Source: Mesocentrotus franciscanus (Eukaryota > Echinodermata > Echinoidea > Camarodonta > Strongylocentrotidae). Taken from it: a DNA stretch of 64,000 bases. How positions within the stretch are numbered: position 1 is the stretch's first letter; each line of letters opens with the position of its first letter. The position numbers and the translations under genes are program-made. The DNA is taken from contig CP137666.1 of NCBI GenBank assembly GCA_037976565.1, positions 62,122,605 to 62,186,604 on the forward strand, given 5' to 3'. This document shows, in pieces, positions 1 to 9,780 of the stretch. The notes below the pieces were generated by a model. That model saw only the letters and a list, made by a program, of their open reading frames with translations. It was not told where the DNA came from and did no database searches.

Positions 1-93
1 CACTCACATCACACCTGTGTATTATTTGTATAGTAAGCCCACCCAGCTCCCCGGCCCTGGCGGCGCGGCGGGTGTCAGCTGGCTTTAGCCATT

Positions 94-554
94 GCCCGGC
101 TGCGGATATTTTTTTTACACGCTAGCCTGGCCATTTTCGCCGTAATACTCGTAAAAGTGCGCTGGTGGGAAAGCCTACATGCACATAAGCATGCACGTAG
201 TTAGCTAGTGCAGCGTGCGGGTGAACTTGGTTGCTCGCTTTATTAGCTGATCATTCGTTCGTTCGTGTGTCCTTAGATCAAGATTCAATGTAAAGTCCCT
301 AAATTAAATTCAATTAAATTCTTGAATTCCATCGCCCGATGGCTGCGATGGCCGTCTCATTTACAAGGGCCACCTAAGTCTTCATCTGATGATTGCCATG
401 CATGATCTACATGTATAATCATGGACCTTAGGCCTACTAGGTCCATGGTATAATGCACGCATGTAGGCTGCTAGACTCTAATATTAGTCGCTTCTATGGT
501 ATTTATCACAGAAATGGCCAGGCTAGCGTGTAAAAAAAAATTACGCTGCCCGGC
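94..554. mobile_element. Inverted-repeat MITE-like element
   Basis: Two arms of about 43 bases, 94-136 and 512-554, are near-perfect reverse complements. Both contain the string ACACGCTAGCCTGGCCATTT next to a run of T (or A on the other arm). The interior has no open frame. I could not fix a target-site duplication, so the superfamily is unknown. Bases 1-93 show nothing else. Confidence 0.6.
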
Positions 555-700
555 TAAGGCTAAGCTAGGCCCTATATTAGGCCAGGGCTAGGCACATGCA
601 CCCACTTCGCGCTGTTGAATTCGCCTTTTAAGGTCAGACGCTAGATCTTTACGTCTTAAATTCGCAGAAATTATGTTTGAGAATACATACCAGTCCCTCT

Positions 701-741
701 TCCACGACCACGACCACGACCACGTCCACGACCACGTCCAC
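701..741. repeat. CCACGA/CCACGT hexamer microsatellite
   Basis: About seven tandem units of CCACGA or CCACGT. The stretch 555-902 around it holds no recognisable gene. The short open frames on both strands here are products of the repeat. Confidence 0.7.
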
Positions 742-902
742 GGCGCCGGCAGGGCATGATTGCGGGTGCCTTGACTATGGAGCACCAAGTGTAGAATCGC
801 AATTTAAAAATACAGGAATTAACCTGCATGTGCATACAACAGCATTTAAAAATGGAAAAAAAAACTGAATAGGTTCTATATACATTCTTTTTAATGTACT
901 TG

Positions 903-2773
903 TGTTATACCCCTAGGGAGATATACTCTATGATGATTCATTAATAAATGTCCACTCCATTTTAGTTAGTAAATGCCCACCCCTTTGTTCCTAATTTCAT
1001 ATTGTTTAGTAAGTTTATGTGAGTTTGCTATGTCCAGTGAGCACAAAGAAAGTCAGCCCCGAATTACAGGCTAAGGATTATTTCCCCAGTTGAGTAAACA
1101 TTACCCTACCAGCATAAATGGACAAACTTGGAGATAAGCCTAGAGCAGGGACTGGTCAGCATGCCTAGTGTACAACTTGTGCCATTCTACATTTTGATTG
1201 TGCACTGAGTACACCACCTGACTTGTTTCTCCTCATCTTTGATTATTTCCAGGTAAGACAATATCATTTCTATTTATGTATTTTGATATTAGTATGTATA
1301 CATGTATATTGCATATTATAATGTTACTGTATTCATGCTAAAGTAATATATTTTACTGGTATTCCATCCATAGTATTTAGTAGTTTAGTTGGTTATTAAG
1401 CAAGTGTATTGTAAAGCATTATTATAGCATGATGCGCCGTTAGTTTGTGAACATGCAGTGTAAGTAACTGTTTGGCTCACTATTGTATATTTACTGTATC
1501 TATAACTTTATTGCATTACTTGTAAATATGTTCAGTTTTGGTCCTTGGATCTTTGAATTATGTATATTTATATGTCTTTTAAACCGAAATGAATAAGTAG
1601 ATTAATACTTTGATGTGAAAGGGTTTAGCAACTCCGAACCCCAGAAAGTGAGGAGATTGGACCTAAGATGAGAGAGAATGATAAGAGCTGTAGATACGAG
1701 GGATCTGTGGTCTGTCCACCATAGACCTACCTAGAATATTGACATAGTGTAGTCTAAGAGATCAGACCCATTTAGCATATTCCGTTGTATTGTACATAGA
1801 CTTTCCTGTATTAAGGGAACTTGAGTTTAGGATATTGATTCAGAGTGCCTGCAAAGTAGACTAACTATAGGAAGACTGGAAGTTGTGCTTGTGCAAGTTG
1901 ATTTATTTGATTATTGGATCAAGCTTCCTCCCATGAAGATAGTGGTGTAAGACTGCTTTGTTTTAGAATGCTCTAGAGAGTTTTACATGGTTCTCTTTAT
2001 ATTTTCCTCTCAATCTTGGTAGGGAACAGAATATCTTTGTTCCAGTTTAGTCAATTTGAAATAGTTGTTAAACATTAAAATAGCCATTTTGATGCAATGA
2101 TTTAAAGTGTTATCCCCAATTTTGAGATTCAGTTTAGTAGTTTGTTAAACTACACTTTAAGGTTCAAGTTATTTCATATAGTTAATTGTTGGTTTTATTG
2201 GAGGATATAATAGAAATAGTATTAAATAATCCTTGATTATTTGAGGTAGTTTTCTTGGATACCGTTTGACAATAAAAGCATGACTTCTTTATGAGTATGT
2301 ATGTTCACAAGTGGATAACGATAGTTAAAGGAAAAGTTATGATTTATACGAACATAGTATCTTTAATATAAACATGATCCGGGTTAGTGCTCGGGTTTGT
2401 ATATAATGTATATTGTAATTTGTTAGCGTATAGAATACATTCACAGGTAGTATTTAGCAGTTTCAAAGGAACATCCTTAAGGATGAAATTGTTAAGAAGT
2501 GTGATGTACAAGATGTTTAATATTAATTGTGATGGATATGTATCCATGAGGATAGGGAGACAGAAAACATAAGAATTCTAGAATGTTTGTTCTTACAATA
2601 TTGTTATTGTATGATGATTTCTGTTCTTCATTGATATTTATTATAGACATAATAAATATGCCATTCTACATTTTGATTGTGCACTGAGTACACCACCTGA
2701 CTTGCTTCTCCTCATCTCTGATTATTTCCAGTTATTTACAGTAACCATCCCTACACGCCATAGGGGTGTAACA
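903..2773. mobile_element. Probable solo LTR with an internal duplication
   Basis: The segment begins TGTTATACCCCTAGGG and ends CCATAGGGGTGTAACA. It has TG...CA termini with 16-base imperfect inverted ends and is flanked by the 4-bp duplication CTTG (899-902 and 2774-2777). This is the signature of an LTR left after recombination. No retrotransposon protein is encoded inside. A 73-bp block occurs twice in direct orientation, at 1180-1252 and 2659-2731, with two differences, so most of the length may come from a later internal duplication or insertion. A DNA transposon with a 4-bp duplication is the alternative. Confidence 0.5.
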
Positions 2774-2777
2774 CTTG

Positions 2778-3650
2778 TCCCAGGTTTTTTAAATGTATGT
2801 CATAAGTCTATAGGCCTAGTCTATGTATGATCTGTATTCGCCCGCAATTTCTGCAAAAGCTTAGCTAGCTAGGCTATAGGCCTAATATATACATGGTACT
2901 GCCTACAGCAGCCTACTGGTAGTACATGCAGTAGCGGATCCATGCTGGGGGGCCTGGCAAAAAACACTTAAATGTTACCCTTTTTTGTTTAAAAAAAGAA
3001 CACGGGCCCCCTCCCCTGGCCATAAAAAAAATGTCATCACGAAGTGGGGCCCTTTTTTTGCCGCCTCTCTTGCCGCCGACTGGATCCATGCACCCCTCAG
3101 GTACAATTAGAACATGTCTACAGGGGCCGTATTCTGAACCCTGTGTTATCTCTAATATTGATGTATCTTTGAAGATAAGATAAAGTTGGTATTCTGAACA
3201 TTGTTGTAACTTTTGTTGTATCTTTTGTTGTATCTTTTCTCTCATCTCTTTGGCCGCGCCTGCGCTCATACTTTTGTGCGCTTGTGATGGCGTTTAATCC
3301 TCATTTGCATGATGCGCACGAGAGATAATATGACAAGATAATTGGTATTCTGAAAATTGTTGTATCTTTTATCTTGTCTTATCTTGCATGGTATTTACAA
3401 CAATATTTTCAACAGGTAGGGGGTTGTTGCATCTTTCGTAGTGATAAAATGGCGGCAATATTCCTTGCCCAGAACCAACTTCGTGCCAATAATAGACGAG
3501 TTAGAAGAAGATTGTGTGTTGACCGGAGACATCACAGATGAGAACTTTTAAAGAAATTACATGCTAGGATATGACGATTTCTCTGAAAGCGTGACTTGCA
3601 TGTCTTCATTATCCACATGCAGCAGCATATAACTGACGTCTCATATATAG
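2778..3650. other. No gene; degenerate repeat sequence
   Basis: The stretch has no credible exon. Around 3120-3410 a motif of the type GTATTCTGAA followed by TTGTTGTATCTTTT recurs three times, which looks like a degraded tandem or inverted repeat. At 2929 a CAGTAGCGGATCCATG string resembles the end of the GGATCC-type elements seen at 3656 and 7677. Confidence 0.4.
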
Positions 3651-3655
3651 TACAC

Positions 3656-3796
3656 AGTGGCGGATCCAGGGGGGCGAAACGGCCGCCCCCTATTGGCGGC
3701 GCAAAAAAAGAGGAGAAGGAAAAAAGAGGAAGGAAAGAAAAGAAAAAAAAGGAGAAGAGAAAAAAGGAGAAGGGAAAAGAAAGAGGAAAAAAAAAA

Positions 3797-3829
<33 letters not shown>

Positions 3830-3905
3830 AAAGAAAAAGAAGAGAGATCGATCGAGGCCGGGTGAGAAAGCAAAACTTAAGACAAAAAAATAGCACAAGT
3901 GACAT
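3656..3905. repeat. Polypurine tract with (GA)n core
   Basis: After a CAGTGGCGGATCCAGG string at 3656, 3700-3850 is almost pure purine, with a GA dinucleotide run near 3797-3833. The long K/R/E-rich or S/L/F-rich open frames on both strands are artefacts of this composition. No protein family is recognisable. Confidence 0.75.
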
Positions 3906-4044
3906 AACGACGAATAAGGGAAAAACTGGGAGGGGGTGACTGATCGTATTCTAATTTTTAGGTTGTGCAAAACTGAGTCGGAATTCAGCTTATTTTTGAA
4001 AATTCTAAGCATGCTTGGAATTATGTTATAAGCCGTAGTGCACT

Positions 4045-4150
4045 TCTGAAAAGGCCGCACCCGGCCCCTCCAAAGAGGCAGAATGGTAATCAGGACATTT
4101 TAGGGTCATTCCCAAAGGCTTGGGAGCCGTTATTGAAGAGGGGGCCGGCA
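4045..4150 (+). repeat. Direct repeat copy 1 flanking a LINE fragment
   Basis: This block, with a CCGCACCCGGCCCCT start and AGGGGGCCGGC end, recurs as a diverged direct copy at 5528-5625. The two copies bracket the LINE fragment at 4150-5345. Weaker similarity extends about 80 bases upstream of each copy. Confidence 0.5.
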
Positions 4151-5345
4151 TGTAATTCAATTCAATTCAATTCAATTTTTTGTTCCATTCTTCATAAAAA
4201 ACATATATACAATACATACAGAGTAGGAACAAATTTAAATTTAAAATACATAAATACATGTAGAAGGGTAACAGATAATAAGAATACAATAAAATTAACA
4301 GAAAATAGGTTCAGAAAGAAAATTTATGTCGAATGAGGGGTCAACAAAAAAGAGCATTTAGCCTTGTTGAACGTTGACCCCTAAAGAAAGTACATAATTG
4401 ACAGCACATTAAGAAGAAAAAGAAAACAGGTGGAAACAGTAGATGGGAAAAGTAAGACATAAAGAAGAAAACAAATATATACGTTGTAAATCAAATAATA
4501 TTTAAGTTGATGAGTACAAATTTAATAAAAACAATCGAAAGGAACGTTTAAAACTATTTTGCGGAAGGATGATTCTTGAGATGGATAGGAATAAAGAGCC
4601 ATAGATGGGGACCTTTGTAAAAAAGTAGTATTCTTTGAAATATTAGTTCCAACTTTTGGCAGATGATATTCTACAGCATTACGTGTACTATAATTATGTA
4701 TTTTACAATTTAAAACAAATTCTGATGTAATTGGAGATGGTAATAAGCCTCTAGAACACATAAACATAAATATTGCAATATTCAATTTATTAATGTCATA
4801 AACGTTTAGGAGATTTAACTGGGAGAAGATTGGCAAGGTATGAGCATTATAAGGTGAATTAAAAATTATTCTTATGGCTTTTTTCTGCAAAACAAATAAT
4901 TTAGTAATAAAGTAATCATGACTGTTTGACCAAGCAAGGTTACAATAATTGACATGGGAGAAAATCAATGCATAATAAAACATAACTAAAATATATTGTC
5001 TTGGAAAATGTCTCAAACGGTAAATAATACCAACAGATTTGGCAACACGATTGCATACAACACCTACATGTTCATGCCATGTTAGAGATTCATAGTGTGA
5101 ACACCTAAAAATTTAACACAAGAAGTACGATTAATTTGATGACTATTAAAAGTGATTGCAAAAGTATCTTCAAAACGTCGTTTAGTGAATACAATATATT
5201 GAGTTTTAGCAACATTCAAAACTAATTTGTTGTTTATTAACCAATCACTTTATTTATTTAATTCAGAATTGAACGAATCAACTAATGTACGGAAATTATT
5301 ATGAGACATGAACACGCTGGTGTCGTCTGCAAATAATATAAAATA
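4150..5345 (-). mobile_element. 5'-truncated CR1-group (Daphne-like) LINE fragment
   Basis: Read on the - strand, the fragment starts at the reverse transcriptase catalytic box (FILFADDTSVF near 5330) and runs through the C-terminal part of the RT, including LVLNVAKTQYIVF and FSHVNYCNLAW. It ends with a tandem AATTG tail at 4155-4176. One frame break lies near 5098. The frame 4522-5016 covers the last 164 codons. Everything upstream of the catalytic box is missing, as usual for incomplete target-primed reverse transcription. The clade assignment rests on the RT C-terminus and tail type only. Confidence 0.75.
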
Positions 5346-5527
5346 CGTAAATGGCTGTGACGGTAACGATGGATACGGAGGAAGGGGTGCACATGTGAAC
5401 TGCAAGCGTATTGGGGATGATCATCCTCTCATTTTAGGGTGTGCTGGCTTGGGTCTGGGTCTGGTTCTGGGTCGGAATCCAGCAAAATATATTTTTTTAA
5501 AAGAGGTTCACGTAAAAGCACTCATGA

Positions 5528-5625
5528 TAAAGCCGCGCCCGGCCCCTAAAACTGAGAGGATCAGAATTGTAATCGGGAGATTGGGGGTCATTCCAGAAGG
5601 CTTGGGAGAGAGGGGGCCGGCCGCA
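5528..5625 (+). repeat. Direct repeat copy 2 flanking a LINE fragment
   Basis: Diverged second copy of the block at 4045-4150, in the same orientation. The arrangement suggests an older repeat into which the LINE fragment was inserted with a duplication, or two neighbouring copies of one element end. Confidence 0.45.
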
Positions 5626-5753
5626 TAAAATCCCGAGCCGCGAATTCGAAGTTAAACGTTAAAACAACCCCTGCGCTACAAAGGTCATCACTCTTAGGTG
5701 AGAAATTTAAAAAGGGCACATTATTTTGGATTTTTGGATGATGGGGCGGGCGG

Positions 5754-6983
5754 CAGGGGTGGGGGCAAAGTGCCCCCACTTTTTCAAGTACTCTAAAAGT
5801 GCCCCTTTTACTCTGTAAGAAGTGCCCCTTCCCATTTTTAGAGCTACCCATTTTTAACTCGGATAAGCGCACCTTTTATTTACACATGTGCACCCTTTCC
5901 TCTCTAATAGGGGGCCCTTTTCCTTATCATAAGGGCCGTTTAAAAAAAAGCCCCTTCCCTTCCCATAAAAGCCCATTTCCACCTATGAAAAGTGTCCCTT
6001 TTCATCTCTGGTAAATGGCCTTTTTCAGATACGAGAAGTTAATTCTTTTCACTTCAGATAAGTGCGTTCTTCACCTCCGATATTTGCCCCTATTCAAATC
6101 TGAGAGATGCTCGCTTTACTTTGAAAAGTACCCCTTCCCCTCCTGATGAGTGCTCTTTTCATCTCTGATGGGTGCCCATTTTCACCTCTGATAAATGCCC
6201 CTTTTATTTTGAATCGTGCCCCTTTTCCTTTCTAATAAGGGACCTATCCCCTTTTTCATAAATGCCCATTTCCACCTCTGATAAATGCCTCTATAACATT
6301 CTGATGGATGCCCCTTTTCCGTCGACAAATGCCCATTTTCCATACTTATAAGTGCCCTTTTTCATCTCTGGTGAGTACCTCCTTTCAGCTGTAAGAAGTG
6401 CCCTATTTTAACCTTTGGTAATTACCCTTTGTAGTTTGTACCTTGACACATGCTCCTTTTCTTTTCTTATAAGTGTCTTTATCCCTTTCGATAAGTGTCC
6501 CCTTTACCACTCATCATTAAACATGCCCCTAATTTGAAGCGACTAAGAGTAATTTCCCCCAAAAGCTCGCTACGCTCGCTCGCATTTATAGATGATACAA
6601 TTATATATTTTTTAATGTTACTTCACAAAGGACTTTTCAGTCTTCCGTTATGAGAATGTGCGTATAACCCCATCATGATTGGGGTTTTTCCTCTTTATAA
6701 GATGTAATTTTCACACTGCGAGTCTGCGACCTCACAGATCTTACATTATTTTTCTCGCTCGCTTTGCTCGCTCGCGAATGAATATTCAGACCATCACACC
6801 CAGCTGCAAAGTGTGGTGCTTAAGCAATATCTTGTATAATATTTAAAGAAAAACAAATATGGAAATCGTCCCTGATAATGTAATCACAATGTAGGGGTAT
6901 ACCAATGTCTAATTTGAGATTTCGCTTTATAGGTGCCCTTTTTTATTGGTACCCCCACTTTGGAAGTCGCTCCGCCGCCCCTG
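5754..6983. repeat. Degenerate minisatellite of GTGCCCCTTTT-type units
   Basis: From about 5770 to 6530 a unit of roughly 30 bases (AAGTGCCCCTTTT followed by a CATCTCTGATA-like string) is repeated many times with heavy divergence. The flanks near 5754 and 6983 are inverted GCAGGGGYGG strings, and CCCCCACTTT recurs at each side. The array may therefore be the interior of a DNA transposon, but no target duplication is visible. Confidence 0.55.
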
Positions 6984-8092
6984 CTTACGTATTAGCGTCA
7001 GGACGCGCCAGCGTCAATTTCGCGCTTCGAGCACAGGGAGTGTCTGTGAGGGGGATGTCCTTCCTCTGAAGCTGAATTTTTAAAACTGGATTCGTGCGAT
7101 TTGGTTAATACTTTTAGGAGGAGTCTGAGGGGGGATGTGCCCCCCCTCTGAAGCTGAAATATTTTTGATTTTTGAAACTTGATTCGTGAGTTTTGGTTAA
7201 TACTTTTAGGGGGAGTCTGATTTTATTTCACAACACCTGCAGTTAATGCGGGATGGGGTTGCAGCCTCTCTTTCCCCGAAAATTTAAAAATTACCAATAT
7301 GCATTTTGTTTATCTTATCTCGTATATTTTGGTGACAAATAACACTTTCACAACATACATATGCTCAAATTTCCGCTCGCTCGCCATATTGTGAAACCAG
7401 AAAATCGATATTAGGGCAAGAGGGTTCAGCCCACACTAATGAAATGTCAAAAAAATTGCGCGCGAGCATAACTTGAAAACGGGGAATGTTGATATCGGAC
7501 AAGAGACGTGACGTGAGCCCGCCCCTTTTCCAAAATTGTGCCCGCTTGTAATTGTAGGTACCAGCTAGTACAGTGCTTCCTTGTCAGTATTGGTAAGTTG
7601 AGTTGAAATAACTGTCTGTGCGATTTTCAAATTTCCGGCCCCCCGGCCCTATTGGAAAATCCTGGGATCCGCGCCTGGTACAGCTCCATCGACTCTAATT
7701 CGATGCCGGCTTTTGTAGCTCGATCCATGGTTTGATCAAGGATCTTGATTTCGAGAAATACAGCCATTAGGCCAATAGTAAGCACGCAAAGCGGGGTAGA
7801 GTTTTTCCCCCTCCAGTGCGAAGCACGGAAGCTTTAAAGTTTCGTCAAATTTCAAGAGAAAGAAGACGACTTTAGTACATACATACATACATACATACAT
7901 ACAGTCATATTGATATTTATATAGCGCCTTTACATAAACATGCTCAAAGCGCTTTACATTAGTATATACAACAGAATAATTACTTTGCTCTCCAAGTGCA
8001 TACATCAAAAAGAAAATAAAATGACAAAGAAAACAAAAATTTCATCGACTCTAATTATAATTATGTTCACATTTGTAAAATGAAGGAACTTG
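6984..8092. other. No gene; repeat-rich sequence
   Basis: Two tandem copies of an approximately 85-base unit (ending GGTTAATACTTTTAGG) lie at 7040-7215. A GGATCCGCGCCTG element end is at 7665-7677. A CATA tetranucleotide run is at 7876-7907, followed by a TATATAGCGCCTTTACAT string (7915-7935) like the 3' ends of L2-type SINEs and LINEs. No exon is recognisable. Confidence 0.5.
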
Positions 8093-8454
8093 CTAGCGAG
8101 AAATATGTTTGCCATAGTGAACACACAAAGCGGGGGTTGGGGTGATGCAAGGAGGCAGGGGCGGCGATTTCTTTTCATGACCGGGGGGACGAAATGAGAG
8201 GGACGAGGGAGCAGTGGCGTAATGAGCAAAAAAGCTTTGGGGGTAGAAGAAAAAAAAATCCGCATCACTACCATGCTTACATGTTACATGCAGGCCCCGC
8301 CGAACTTTTTTCAAAGTGGGGGGCTAAAGTATATTTACGATCATGCAGGTAGAGCCAAGCGAGCCAAGCAAGTGGAGCGTAAATTGGCATTTGCTTATGG
8401 TCAGATGAGCATATTTTGATACCTTATTTGTGACACTGGCATGCAGGTCACTAA

Positions 8455-8886
8455 TTGAAGTGGGGTCCAGGGGTGGAGCCCCCAGAAGCTCAGGGGTTTT
8501 AAGCATTAAATTATGATCAGAATGATGAGCATCCAGGGCCGCCTTATGGCCTTTGATGTGGTCAAGGGGGCAGAGCCCCTGGAAGCACAGGGGCTTTAGG
8601 CATTTAATAACGGTCAGAGGGGCATCCAGGGGCCCACCTTAGGGCCCTGGTTGGGTCACCAGGGGGGTAGCCCCCGGAAGCTCGGGAGTTTTAGGCATTT
8701 AATTACGGTAACGGTCAGATGAGCATCAAGGGGCCGCCGCCTTAGGGCCCTTGGTGGTGTCCAGGGGGCAGAGCCTCCGGAAGCTCAGGGGTTTTAGGCA
8801 TTTAATAACGGTCAGATGAGCAACCAGGGTCCCGCAATAGGGCCCTTGAAGGGGTCCAGGGGGCAGAGCCTCCGGAAGCTCAGGGA
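8455..8886 (+). repeat. Approximately 107-bp tandem repeat
   Basis: Four to five diverged units share, in order, GGGGTCCAGGGGGCAGAGCC, GGAAGCTCAGGGGTTTTAGG, a CATTTAATAACGGTCAGATG-type string and a GGGCCC-containing segment. Units are not a multiple of three and no frame is kept, so this is not coding. Confidence 0.7.
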
Positions 8887-9476
8887 AAATCATGCCATAT
8901 ATTTCAGCAACAATTTTTAAATCACTGCATGGTATCGAATTAGAAATATACTACGTATGACTTTATTATTACTATTATTATTACTTTTTGTTTTTTTGGG
9001 GGGTGCAAAACTATAGTTTAAAAACAAGCAATATACTTTTTTCACACCTCCCTTTTCTACATATTTACTTGTACTATTTTGAAGGATATTATGCGAGGGA
9101 GCATAGCTACCGAGTGAAAAGATTTTTGCATTTTTATTTGTCTAAACGATGCACTCTCGGGCCCTCCAGAGCCTAAATGTGTGTTGTAGTATGACTTTAT
9201 GCAACTTTGATGTTTGTGTAACTTTGATTGTTTCTTTTTATGTATTTATCATTGTTTTGCGTTTCAAAATGATTTTTATATTACTGAATCAGTTATTGTT
9301 ATCGTTAGTTTTTTTTCTTCTCATAAAATGATAATGAATAAGTATTACTTTTACAGGGGGCCTATATACATGCAGTACTGCACCCTAGCTTTTTAGTCGG
9401 CCCTCCTTGTCAATTTCATGGTATTGTGCAAATTGATCAGTGATCTATATGTGAATATGTAAAAATTTAGTAACAG

Positions 9477-9484
9477 TGACGTCA
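9477..9484. promoter_or_regulatory. CRE/ATF palindrome in the TERF2IP 5' region
   Basis: A perfect TGACGTCA palindrome lies about 160 bases upstream of the TERF2IP start codon, in a locally CpG-rich stretch (9470-9640). It is the consensus site for CREB/ATF factors. A short AAATGGCGCC string (9491-9500) follows and resembles a YY1 site. Use in vivo is inference from position only. No TATA box is obvious. Confidence 0.4.
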
Positions 9485-9642
9485 TAGTAGAAATGGCGCC
9501 GCACACAGAGCGCACGTTACGTTAGCGAGTGTATGAAGAACGTACAGTACCGGTACGGTACCACTAGTACAGGGGTCCGGGCGGGCCGGCCCGGGGTACG
9601 GTACAGTAGTAGTAGCGCGCGGGTATTGTTACGATTTGAAAA

Positions 9643-9780
9643 ATGGCAGACCAAGCAGACCAAGAAAGCGGAGCCGTTTCCGACTTTTCTAGCATTCTGT
9701 TCACCGACGAGCAATACCAACCTATGGTATATTGTATACGTCCATCCGCTACAAGAGCCAGGCTGAAGCTGCTTATTGAA
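9643..9780 (+). CDS. TERF2IP: TERF2IP exon 1 (start, BRCT strand 1)
   Basis: Codes MADQADQESG to KLLIE. The core SSILFTDEQ followed by CIRPSATRARLKLLI matches the vertebrate RAP1 N-terminus, which reads SSTLFVRDD and then YVRPSPAKRRLSTLI. The donor GTGAGT leaves phase 0. The 5' UTR extends upstream for an unknown length, and two short out-of-frame upstream ATGs (9492, 9533) precede the start. Confidence 0.93.

Noticed and set aside
3532..4060. Several open frames of 70-139 codons on both strands
   Set aside because: They are composed of low-complexity K/R/E or S/L/F runs from a polypurine tract, with no domain or splice context.
9533..9766. 77-codon frame overlapping TERF2IP exon 1
   Set aside because: It is out of frame with the conserved BRCT start and shows no family similarity. 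At most it is an upstream open frame.
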